Assembly: GCA_009693345.1 (NCBI GenBank)
Contig: SHXL01000026.1
Span: 1 to 19,419 of the forward strand
Origin: Betaproteobacteria bacterium
Lineage (GTDB): Bacteria > Pseudomonadota > Gammaproteobacteria > Burkholderiales > SG8-39
Length of the DNA stretch: 19,419 nt
Direction: 5' to 3'
Shown: positions 1 through 7,058 of the stretch, in pieces
Numbering within the stretch: position 1 is the first letter of the stretch
Layout: each line of letters opens with the position of its first letter
Program-made: the position numbers and the translations under genes
The notes under the pieces: model-generated
Told to the model about the DNA's origin: nothing
Seen by the model: the letters and a program-made list of their open reading frames with translations, nothing else
Databases searched by the model: none

Positions 1-589
1 GTATGAAAAACAGGATGTAATAGGTGACCAAGCCGCGCAGCGTCAACACCTCCACGCTCAAGAAGTCGGTCGCGGCCAGCACCGACCTGTGGCTGCGAAT
101 GAATTCAGCCCACGTAGTTTTGGTTTTTCGCTCTGGCGCGAGCGGGATGTCGTGCCGTCGTAGAACATTGCCGATGGACTGGTCAGAGACCGAGTGCCCA
201 AGATTTCCCAACGCACCAGCGATTCGGTCATAGCCCCAGCCAGAATTCTCCCGCGCCATGCGCACGATCAGCGTTTCTACTTCCTGGCTGATTGGCGGCC
301 GACCGACACTTCCGCGCGCTTTCGATCCATCGAACTTCTGCGCGATCAGTTTTCGATACCAGCCAAGGATCGTCTCCGGTTTTACGACAATCGCCACGTC
401 AGCCAATGCCTTGCGGCCGAGCCGGTAGCCAATTTCGGCAAGGGTCATTCTCTGCGAGTCGGTGAGGCGCAAGCGCCCTTGCAGTTGTTCCATCAGAATA
501 CGGTTCTCGGCGGCCAGATATTCGTTTCTCAGAAGTAACTCCTCATCCACCGTGCCGGTGATGGAGGCTAAAACCCTTCGCCAATCCAT
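1..589 (-). CDS. Integrase-core (DDE) transposase, cut by the window edge
   Basis: Translating the minus strand from the ATG at 587-589 gives an uninterrupted frame of 196 residues that leaves the window at position 1. It begins MDWRRVLASITGTVDEELLL, has a Leu-rich start, and then a helix-turn-helix stretch (about residues 40-110) with LTDSQRMTLAEIGYRLGRKA and VVKPETILGWYRKL. A basic linker (GSVGRPPISQEVETL) and a second HTH-like segment (ENSGWGYDRIAGALGNLGHS, then VLRRHDIPLAPERK) follow. The first catalytic Asp of the RNase-H-fold integrase core appears to be in LAATDFLSVEVLT, close to the edge. The architecture matches the widespread integrase-core transposases related to the IS481/IS3 groups; the exact IS family is not assigned. 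The remaining DDE residues lie outside the window, so activity cannot be judged. The gene lies directly downstream of a cut-off NHL-repeat gene on the same strand. Confidence 0.85.
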   Translation of the reverse strand, partial: MDWRRVLASITGTVDEELLLRNEYLAAENRILMEQLQGRLRLTDSQRMTLAEIGYRLGRKALADVAIVVKPETILGWYRKLIAQKFDGSKARGSVGRPPISQEVETLIVRMARENSGWGYDRIAGALGNLGHSVSDQSIGNVLRRHDIPLAPERKTKTTWAEFIRSHRSVLAATDFLSVEVLTLRGLVTYYILFFI

Positions 590-717
590 AAATGACGCGC
601 CGTCCTGTGTGAAAAGGCCGAGGATTTTATGAGCCGCCTGCCGCAAGAATCGATTTCCGCACGGAACACTGGCTGCCAAAAAACGCCAATCTTTCAAGAA
701 CTTTCTATTTTTTGACC
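590..717. mobile_element. Probable terminal non-coding part of the insertion element
   Basis: These 128 bases lie between the transposase start and the point where the NHL-repeat reading frame breaks. They are more AT-rich than the flanking genes, particularly around 675-718. I could not define a terminal inverted repeat because the other end of the element is outside the window. The boundary near 718 is inferred from the loss of NHL-repeat coding sequence, not from a recognised IS end. Confidence 0.5.
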
Positions 718-969
718 TTACGGGATGTCGTTGGCGTCGATGTGCAGGTCGTGCGCGCGCGGGAACGTGCCCTCGCCCCAGGAACGCAGGAAGTTGCCGT
801 CGCGGTCAAACACCATCATCGGGTGCTCGCCGCGATTGAACACGTAGACGCGGTCCTGGCTGTCGCAGGCGACCGCCGCCGCGTCCTTGAATTCCCAGCC
901 CTCGGGCAGCTTGGCCCAGTTTTCCACCACGCGGTAACGGTGCTCGCCGCTGCCTAGAATAATCGACAT
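718..969 (-). pseudogene. 5' fragment of an NHL-repeat (peptidyl-hydroxyglycine lyase-like) protein
   Basis: The frame starts at ATG 967-969, preceded by an AAAGGAC ribosome-binding site, and encodes 83 residues before a stop. The fragment carries GSGEHRYRVVENWAKLPEGW, then an NHL-type beta-propeller blade (DAAAVACDSQDRVYVFNRG, HPMMVFDRDGNFLRSWG) and the start of a second (RAHDLHIDAND). Proteins of this family, often named peptidyl-alpha-hydroxyglycine alpha-amidating lyase-like, are usually around 300 residues with several blades, so roughly three quarters is missing. The cut falls exactly where the insertion element begins. The gene starts 22 bp after the deacetylase-fold gene and was presumably the last gene of that operon. 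The product is most likely non-functional. Confidence 0.8.
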
Positions 970-991
970 CAGTTGTCCTTTCCGGAAATTG

Positions 992-1909
992 TCACGCGGT
1001 ACCGAGCCGCCTGCATTCGCCGGCATACCAGTCCGCGATCTGGCCGCCGGTCATGAACACCGTGTCGCTGCGCGCGAGCAGCGTATCGAGGGTATCGCTG
1101 AAAAAGCCGATGCGGTGCGGCACGCCGGTCAGATGCGGGTGCACCGGGAGCGTCAGCACCCGCGGCTGATGTTCGCGTTCAATCTCGCGTTCGAAGGTCC
1201 GGATCGTCTGCTCGAGGCGAAGCTTCATTTCGGCGGAGGAATGCTTCTCGATCGCGTAGACCACGCTGTCGTTCAATTCGAGCCCGTAAGGCATCGCGAT
1301 CATCCTGCCATGCCTGGTATGCAGCCAGGTCGGCAGATCGTCGACCACCCACTGGTACACGTACTCCACGCCGGCCTCTCTGAGCAGCTCGGGCGTGTCG
1401 AAAGTCTCCGACCAGCCCGGGCTCATCCAGCCGCGCGGCCGCCTGCCGGTGTAGGCCTCGAGCGCCGACATCGCCCCCTGGATCAGCCCCCGCTCGTCGC
1501 TCTCGCTGCCGAGCGAGCGCTGGTGAATGCCGTGGCCGACGAATTCCCAGCCCGCGTCGCGCACCGCGCGCGCAAGATCGGGATAGATTTCCAGCACGCT
1601 GGCGTTGATGCTCGCGCTCGCCGGCAGCTTGCGATCGCTCAGCGTCTGCAGCAGGCGCGGCATGCCGCAGCGATTGCCGTATTCCGACCAGCTGAAGTTC
1701 GGGATGTCGGGGACATGCGAACGGCCATGCGGCGGCACGACGATCGTGCGCGGCATCGGCTGGTCGAACTGCCAGTATTCGATGTTCACCACGACGTGCA
1801 CGATCAGCGGCCTGCCACCGGGCGGCTGCAGCTTCGCGCGCGCGCTTGACATTTCGTAGGCGATCCGCGGATTGGATCGGGCAGACGCGGCGGCAGATGA
1901 AGGACTCAT
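992..1909 (-). CDS. Polysaccharide deacetylase-fold hydrolase (PuuE allantoinase-like)
   Basis: The 305-residue protein has the NodB/polysaccharide deacetylase fold and most resembles the PuuE-like branch, which acts on small amide or ureide substrates rather than polysaccharides. Visible elements are the strand LIVHVVVNIEYWQF (residues 35-48), EFVGHGIHQR (122-131) with His126 and His129, the GWMSPGWSETFDTPELLREAG segment (160-180) corresponding to the RxPxG motif, and LPVHPHLTG (254-262) with His257 and His259. The canonical motif-1 Asp pair (TFDD) is absent: Asn-Ile-Glu-Tyr occupies that place. No signal peptide is seen, so it should be cytoplasmic. The ATG at 1907-1909 follows a GGAG site, and the gene sits 23 bp downstream of the PLP enzyme in the same operon. 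The substrate is unknown; allantoinase activity is only an analogy. Confidence 0.85.
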   Translation of the reverse strand: MSPSSAAASARSNPRIAYEMSSARAKLQPPGGRPLIVHVVVNIEYWQFDQPMPRTIVVPPHGRSHVPDIPNFSWSEYGNRCGMPRLLQTLSDRKLPASASINASVLEIYPDLARAVRDAGWEFVGHGIHQRSLGSESDERGLIQGAMSALEAYTGRRPRGWMSPGWSETFDTPELLREAGVEYVYQWVVDDLPTWLHTRHGRMIAMPYGLELNDSVVYAIEKHSSAEMKLRLEQTIRTFEREIEREHQPRVLTLPVHPHLTGVPHRIGFFSDTLDTLLARSDTVFMTGGQIADWYAGECRRLGTA

Positions 1910-1932
1910 TTTATTCTCCGGGTAATTCCTGC

Positions 1933-3120
1933 TCAGGCAAGGACGGCGGTCCGCACCGCCTCGGCAAGCGCCGCGTCGTCCTCGGGCCGCAGCGCTTGGG
2001 GATCGACGATGAGGATGCCCTGCGCGGCGAAACGTTCGGAGAGATGCACCGGCGTCGCCGCGGCCTGCAGGCGGCGGCTCAGCGCAAGGGGGTTCTCAAT
2101 TGCAAGGTAGAGTTGCGGCACGCGGCCCGTTTCGCGCGCCGGCGCGATGCGCTTGGTGATTCCCGGCAATTCGCCCAGCGCGTTGGAGATCCCATTCAGG
2201 CGCTTCTCAAGCGCCGCGTTCGAGACCGCGTCGTCGGCAGCGGCGAAGCGCTCGAGCGCCGCGAGCAGCCCGACGATCTCTTCCTTGCCCGCCTTGAAGC
2301 CGCGGCCCAAGCCGTGGTGTGGAATGCCTTTCATTTCTTTCAGATCAATCAAATCGGGAGGCGCCCAAGTCTCTGGCGACACATCCATGTCGAGCTGCTG
2401 CACCAGCGCCGCGCCGACAAGATCGCGCCGGCCCGCGAGGATGCCCGAGGCCTGGGGCCCGCCGATCGCCTTGCCGCCGGAGAAGGCGACGAGGTCGGCG
2501 CCCAGTTCGAAAAAGCGCCGCAGGTTGGACCTGGGCGGCAACTGCGCCGCCGCGTCGACGATGACGGGAATGTCTTTCGATCTGCATGCTTTCACAACAA
2601 CAGGAAGGTCGGACAGATTTGAAGGATTCGCCGAAAAAGCAAAGGCTGCAGTTCTCGGCGTAATCGCGGCCTCGATCTCCCAGGGCTCGATGCCTCGTAC
2701 GCCGGCACCGGTGCTGCGGTCATTGTGGCCGAGGTCGACGAGCCGCGCGCCGGCCGCGCGCAGCGCGTGCGCATAGCCGGTGTAGTGCGTGCGGTGCAGA
2801 AGAATCTCGTTGGCGAAGCCCTCGGCGTGCGGCAGGGCCGCCATTCTTGCGATGTCCCAGCGCGTCATGCTTGCCGCCGCGGCGAGCGTGAGCGCGGCGG
2901 CCGCGCCAGTGGTGACGATGCCGGCCTGCGCGCCGGTATGGCGCGCGATGGCGCGGCTCGCCGCCGCCTGCAGTTCGCCGATGTCGACCGAGGCGCGCGC
3001 CGCGGCCGCCATCGCCGCGACCACCTCGTCGTCCATCAGCGCGCCGCCCAGCCGCGTGAGCGTTCCGGCCGCGTTGATGCGGCGCTTGACGCCAAGCGCA
3101 GCGTAGATATCCTGTGTCAT
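1933..3120 (-). CDS. SelA/DgaE-like PLP-dependent enzyme (fold type I)
   Basis: The 395-residue protein belongs to the group containing selenocysteine synthase SelA and D-glucosaminate-6-phosphate ammonia-lyase DgaE, which perform beta-elimination or related PLP chemistry. It opens with GVKRRINAAGTLTRLGGALM, typical of this group. A glycine/alanine-rich turn, VTTGAAAALTLAAA (69-82), should hold the PLP phosphate. VIVDAAAQLPP (187-197) gives the Asp189 that contacts the pyridine nitrogen, and FSGGKAIGGPQASG (213-226) gives the Schiff-base Lys217. A role in selenium metabolism is unlikely because neither SelB nor a Sec context is present. It is the first gene of a minus-strand run and is divergent from hyuB with only 23 bp between starts. 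An ammonia-lyase or racemase-like step on an amino acid released by the hydantoinase is a reasonable guess, not shown. Confidence 0.85.
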   Translation of the reverse strand: MTQDIYAALGVKRRINAAGTLTRLGGALMDDEVVAAMAAAARASVDIGELQAAASRAIARHTGAQAGIVTTGAAAALTLAAAASMTRWDIARMAALPHAEGFANEILLHRTHYTGYAHALRAAGARLVDLGHNDRSTGAGVRGIEPWEIEAAITPRTAAFAFSANPSNLSDLPVVVKACRSKDIPVIVDAAAQLPPRSNLRRFFELGADLVAFSGGKAIGGPQASGILAGRRDLVGAALVQQLDMDVSPETWAPPDLIDLKEMKGIPHHGLGRGFKAGKEEIVGLLAALERFAAADDAVSNAALEKRLNGISNALGELPGITKRIAPARETGRVPQLYLAIENPLALSRRLQAAATPVHLSERFAAQGILIVDPQALRPEDDAALAEAVRTAVLA

Positions 3121-3143
3121 CGGAGTGGCACCTATAATACGAC
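3121..3143. promoter_or_regulatory. Minimal divergent promoter with TATAAT
   Basis: Only 23 bp separate the ATG of the minus-strand PLP gene (3118-3120) from the ATG of hyuB (3144-3146). A perfect TATAAT lies at 3133-3138, ending 5 bases before the hyuB ATG. This spacing fits transcription beginning at or next to the start codon, meaning a leaderless hyuB message. Read on the other strand the same bases give TATTAT (3139 down to 3134), a good -10 for the divergent operon. No convincing -35 hexamer is seen on either side and hyuB has no Shine-Dalgarno sequence at a usable distance. The promoter assignment is inference from sequence only. Confidence 0.5.
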
Positions 3144-4967
3144 ATGGACCCGATCGAATTCGAGCTCTTCAAGAACGCCATCTTCTCGATCGCCGACGAG
3201 ATGGCGCTCACCGTGTTCCGCACGACCTATTCCGGCGTGCTCAAGGACAACATGGACTATTCGACGGGATTCGCCGACGCCGAAGGAAAGCTCGTCGCGC
3301 AGGGTCTCACGCTCCCCGGACACCTCGGCTCGGTGCCCACGGCGATGCAGTCGATCATGCACCATTACCGGGACGACATGCAGCCGGGCGACGTCTTCAT
3401 CATGAACGACCCGTTCGACGGCGGCATGCACCTGCCGGACATCTTCGTGTTCAAGCCGCTGTACCACGAGGGCGAACGGCTCGCCTTCGCCTGCACCGTG
3501 TGCCACCACACCGACGTCGGCGGGCGCGTGGCGGGCTCGAACGCCTCGGACTCGACCGAGATCTACGCCGAGGGCCTGCGCATCGCGCCGCTAAAGCTCT
3601 ACGACAGGGGCGTGCTCAACAAGACGCTGATGACGATCATCGAGAAGAACGTTCGTCTGCCGGTACAGGTGTTCGGCGACCTGCGCGCGCAGCTCGCCGC
3701 CTGCCACATCGCCGAGAAGCAGTTCGCCGGGCTGGTGGCGAAGTACGGGACGGAGCAGCTCAAGCTCTACATGCGGGAGACGATCGACTACGCCGAGCGG
3801 CTGACGCGCGCGGCGCTCGAGAAGCTGCCCGACGGCGAGTGGAGCTTCGAGGACTGGATCGACGACGATGGCGTGGACTACGGCAAGCCGATCCGCCTGT
3901 TCGTGACCTTGCGGAAAAAAGGCGGCCACATGGTGGTCGACTGGACCGGCACCGGCCCGCAGGTGAAGGGCGCGATCAACAGCACGCTGTCCTACACCAA
4001 GGCCGCGTCCTACACCGGAGTGCGCTCGGTGCTGCCGCAGGGCATCCCGAACAACGAGGGCGTTTTTCGCGCCATAGAGGTGATCTGCCCGCCGGGCACG
4101 GTGGGCAACGGCGTGCTTCCCGCCGCCTGCGCCGCGCGCGGCCTCACGGGTTTTCGCATGACCGACTGCATGTTCGGCGCGCTCGCAATGATGCTGCCCG
4201 ACAAGGTCAAGGCCGCGGGCGACGGCGGCAATACCGGCGTTTCGATCGGCGGCTACGACGCCGGGCGCAAGCCCTTCATCTACGTCGACTTCACTTGCGG
4301 CGCCTGGGGCGCGCGGCCTTGGGCCGACGGCCTGGACGGCAACTCGCACATGTTCGCCAACATGGCTTCGCACTCGGTCGAGGTCACCGAGACCGAACAG
4401 CCGATCCAGTTCCTCGCCTACGAATTTGTGCCCGACAAGGCGGGCGCGGGCAAGTACCGCGGCGGCGTGCCGTTCCGGCGCGACTACCGCTTCCTCGAGG
4501 AAGAAGGCGTCCTGCAGGTGCGCTCCGACCGGCGCACGCACCGGCCGTTCGGGCTCTACGGCGGCAGTCCCGGCATGCCATCGGAGAATTATCTCGATCC
4601 GGACGGCGAGAACCGTACGCTGCCGAGCAAATTCACCATGACCATCAAACGGGGCCAGGTGTTCCGGCACGTCCTCGCCGGCGCCGGCGGCTGGGGCGAT
4701 CCGCTGGAGCGCGACCCCGCCGCGGTGCTGCGCGACGTGCGCAACGAGTTCCTCTCGCCCGCCAAGGCGGCCGCTGATTACGGGATTGTCATTATTGAAA
4801 ACCAAATGGATCCAAAGGCAACCGCGCAGCGGCGCGCCGAGATCCGCGCCGCGCGCGGCTGGCGCGAGGTGCCGAAGCTGCAATGGCATGATCCGCTGCC
4901 CCGTGAAACAGGGACAGACCACGTTTTCGTCTCTGCAGGAAAAGCCGAAAACGTGGTCTGTCCCTGA
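3144..4967 (+). CDS. hyuB: Hydantoinase B/oxoprolinase family subunit
   Basis: The 607-residue protein is a HyuB-type subunit of the ATP-dependent hydantoinase/5-oxoprolinase/caprolactamase/acetophenone carboxylase family. It begins MDPIEFELFKNAIFSIADEM, the normal family N-terminus, which fixes the start at 3144. Asp38 (in NMDYSTG), His96 and Asp99 (in GGMHLPD) and His121 (in CHHTD) match, with a constant offset of three, the metal-binding residues I recall from the caprolactamase subunit CapB. Further family segments are VDWTGTGPQVKGAINST (about 263-279) and the C-terminal FRHVLAGAGGWGDPLERDP. Residues 589-607 are encoded by a palindromic repeat inserted at the 3' end and are not family sequence. 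hyuA follows 5 bp after the stop. The two subunits should form a cytoplasmic ATP-using amidohydrolase; the substrate is unknown. Confidence 0.93.
   Translation: MDPIEFELFKNAIFSIADEMALTVFRTTYSGVLKDNMDYSTGFADAEGKLVAQGLTLPGHLGSVPTAMQSIMHHYRDDMQPGDVFIMNDPFDGGMHLPDIFVFKPLYHEGERLAFACTVCHHTDVGGRVAGSNASDSTEIYAEGLRIAPLKLYDRGVLNKTLMTIIEKNVRLPVQVFGDLRAQLAACHIAEKQFAGLVAKYGTEQLKLYMRETIDYAERLTRAALEKLPDGEWSFEDWIDDDGVDYGKPIRLFVTLRKKGGHMVVDWTGTGPQVKGAINSTLSYTKAASYTGVRSVLPQGIPNNEGVFRAIEVICPPGTVGNGVLPAACAARGLTGFRMTDCMFGALAMMLPDKVKAAGDGGNTGVSIGGYDAGRKPFIYVDFTCGAWGARPWADGLDGNSHMFANMASHSVEVTETEQPIQFLAYEFVPDKAGAGKYRGGVPFRRDYRFLEEEGVLQVRSDRRTHRPFGLYGGSPGMPSENYLDPDGENRTLPSKFTMTIKRGQVFRHVLAGAGGWGDPLERDPAAVLRDVRNEFLSPAKAAADYGIVIIENQMDPKATAQRRAEIRAARGWREVPKLQWHDPLPRETGTDHVFVSAGKAENVVCP
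4909..4966. repeat. REP-like palindrome, 21-bp perfect inverted repeat
   Basis: Bases 4909-4929 (core GGGACAGACCACGTTTTCG) are perfectly complementary to 4946-4966, with a 16-base loop (4930-4945). The 21-bp stem makes this the strongest hairpin in the hyu region. The core resembles a short palindromic repeat I recall as scattered through betaproteobacterial genomes, probably mobilised by REP-associated tyrosine transposases (RAYTs); this recollection was not checked. It overlaps the last codons and stop of hyuB and ends 6 bases before the hyuA ATG. There is no T-tract after it, so it is not a classical intrinsic terminator. Confidence 0.85.
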
Positions 4968-4972
4968 TATCG

Positions 4973-7051
4973 ATGGCAAGTTACAGCGTCGGTGTCGACG
5001 TCGGCGGCACCTTCACCGACATCGTGCTGCTCGGGTCGGAGGGCACGATCCACACCAAGAAGATCTCCTCGAGCGTGGAAAACTACGCGCAGGCGATCGT
5101 CGAGGGCCTCGCCGAGGTGTTCCGCGAGACCGGCCTCGGCGGCGACGCGATCGAGGAGATCCGCCACGGCACCACGGTGGCCTCGAATGCCATCCTCGAA
5201 CACAAGGGGGCGCGCACCGGGCTCATCACCAGCATGGGCTTCCGCGACGTGCTCGAGATCCGCACGCTGCGCATGCCGCGCATGTACGACATCGCCTGGT
5301 CCAAGCCGGCGCCGCTGGTCGAGCGCTACCTGCGCCGGGTCGTCGACGAGCGCATCGACGCAGTGGGCGCAGTGCAGCGCGCGCTCGATCCGCGCGATGC
5401 CGAGCGCGCGGTCGACGCGCTGCTCGCCGAGCAGGTCGAGGCGATCGCGGTGTGCCTCCTGCACTCGTTTACGAATCCTGCGCATGAATTGCTTTTGAAA
5501 AAAATAATTGAAAAGAAGGCTCCAGCACTCCCCTGCTCCCTCTCCTGCGAGGTACTGCCGGAAATCAAAGAGTACGAGCGCACCTCGACCACGGTGCTGA
5601 ACGCTTACGTGACGCCGATCGTCGCGAGCTACCTGAAGGCGCTGCGCAAGGGCCTCGACAACGCGGGCGTGCGCGCGCGGCTGCTGCTCATGCAGTCGAA
5701 CGGCGGCCTCACGACCGACGCCGCGGCAGCGGAGCGGCCGATCCACATCATCGAGTCGGGGCCCGCCGGAGGCGTGGTCGGTGCGCAGGTGCTGGCGCGC
5801 GCGAAACACCTGCCGAAGATCATCACCTTCGACATGGGCGGCACCACCGCCAAGGCCTCGGTGGTCGAGGACGGCGAGGTGACGCGCGCGCACGAGTACT
5901 CGGTCGGCGCGGGCATCATGATCGGCTCACGCCTCCTGAGCGGCGCGGGCTACACGCTCAAGGTGCCGGCGATCGACCTCGCGGAGGTGGGCGCCGGCGG
6001 CGGCTCGCTGGTATGGATCGACGCCGCCGGCGCGCTGCAGATCGGCCCGCAGAGCGCCGGCGCCTCGCCCGGCCCGGTGTGCTACGACAAGGGCGGCGAG
6101 ACAGCCACGGTGACCGACGCCAACCTGCTGCTCGGCTACATCAACCCGGCGCATCTGGTCGGCGGCGCGGTGAAGCTGAACGCCGAAAAAGCGCGCCGCG
6201 TGTTCGCCGAGACAGTCGCCGCGCCGCTCGGCATGGCGCTCGACCAGGCGGCCTACGGCGCGCATCTGATCGCGGCCTCGAACATGATCCGCGCCATCAA
6301 GTCGGTGTCCACCGAGCGCGGCCGCGACCCGCGCGAGTTTGCGCTCTTCGCCTTCGGCGGCAACGGCCCGGTGTTCGCCTGCGGCATGGCGGCGGCGCTT
6401 GGCATGAAGCGCGTCGTGGTGCCGCCTTGCGCAGGCCTCTTCTCCTCATTCGGCCTGCTCTATGCCGATGTCGAGCACCACTATTCGCGCACCTTCCGGC
6501 GCCTGCTGCGCCAGTCCGACCCGCACGAGATCGCACGCGCCTGGGACGCGCTCGCCAAGCAGGCGCTCGATCAGCTCGCAGTGGAAGGATTCACCGGCAA
6601 GCGCGCCCACCTGCGCCGCTCGGCTGCCCTGCACTACCATGGACAAACGTACGAGCTGACCGTGCCCCTCCCCGACGGTCCAATGGATTTGAATTACCTG
6701 GAAGAAGCATTCGGGCGCGAGCATGAGAAAACCTACGGTCACCGGGCAGGCGAGGACGAGCCGGTGGAGCTCGTCACCATCCAGGTCGTCGGCCAGGGAT
6801 TGCACGAAGGTACGAACGTTCCGCAACGCGTGCGTCCGAGCCGCCCCGAACCCGCGCCGCCGCCGCCGCGCCGCGCCTATTTCGGCGCGCAAATCGGCTG
6901 GCTCGAGACGCCGGTCCTGCGCCGCTCGGATCTCTCGACGCCGCGCGCCGGTCCGCTGATCGTCGAGGAGTACGACGCGACCTGCGTCATCCCGCCCGGC
7001 GCGAAAGCCGAACTCGACACCGGCGGCAACATCCTGATCGAGCTCGGTTAA
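4973..7051 (+). CDS. hyuA: Hydantoinase A/oxoprolinase family subunit (ATP-binding)
   Basis: The 692-residue protein is the ATP-binding partner of HyuB, with the acetate/sugar kinase-HSP70-actin (ASKHA) fold. Visible elements are VGVDVGGTFTDIVLL (6-20, phosphate 1 loop), RHGTTVASNAILEHKGARTG (64-83), the family segment IIESGPAGGVVGAQVL (259-274), FDMGGTTAKASVV (286-298, phosphate 2 loop) and VGAGGGSLVWID (339-350). Length is normal for the family. The ATG at 4973 gives the expected N-terminus but has no Shine-Dalgarno sequence, because a palindromic repeat occupies the upstream bases. Translation may depend on coupling to hyuB. An AT-rich codon stretch (about 5465-5525) encodes residues 165-185. 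Family members phosphorylate a lactam, carboxyl or enolate oxygen before ring opening or carboxylation. Which reaction applies here is not decidable. Confidence 0.93.
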   Translation: MASYSVGVDVGGTFTDIVLLGSEGTIHTKKISSSVENYAQAIVEGLAEVFRETGLGGDAIEEIRHGTTVASNAILEHKGARTGLITSMGFRDVLEIRTLRMPRMYDIAWSKPAPLVERYLRRVVDERIDAVGAVQRALDPRDAERAVDALLAEQVEAIAVCLLHSFTNPAHELLLKKIIEKKAPALPCSLSCEVLPEIKEYERTSTTVLNAYVTPIVASYLKALRKGLDNAGVRARLLLMQSNGGLTTDAAAAERPIHIIESGPAGGVVGAQVLARAKHLPKIITFDMGGTTAKASVVEDGEVTRAHEYSVGAGIMIGSRLLSGAGYTLKVPAIDLAEVGAGGGSLVWIDAAGALQIGPQSAGASPGPVCYDKGGETATVTDANLLLGYINPAHLVGGAVKLNAEKARRVFAETVAAPLGMALDQAAYGAHLIAASNMIRAIKSVSTERGRDPREFALFAFGGNGPVFACGMAAALGMKRVVVPPCAGLFSSFGLLYADVEHHYSRTFRRLLRQSDPHEIARAWDALAKQALDQLAVEGFTGKRAHLRRSAALHYHGQTYELTVPLPDGPMDLNYLEEAFGREHEKTYGHRAGEDEPVELVTIQVVGQGLHEGTNVPQRVRPSRPEPAPPPPRRAYFGAQIGWLETPVLRRSDLSTPRAGPLIVEEYDATCVIPPGAKAELDTGGNILIELG

Positions 7052-7058
7052 GGAATTC

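Noticed and set aside
194..538. Plus-strand frame in the left end resembling a small protein
   Set aside because: The opposite strand encodes an uninterrupted integrase-core transposase over the same bases.
3125..4777. Long open frame overlapping hyuB on the same strand, and a long frame on the opposite strand (3591-4979)
   Set aside because: Both are Arg/Ala/His-rich shadows typical of GC-rich DNA; the hyuB frame carries the full family signatures.
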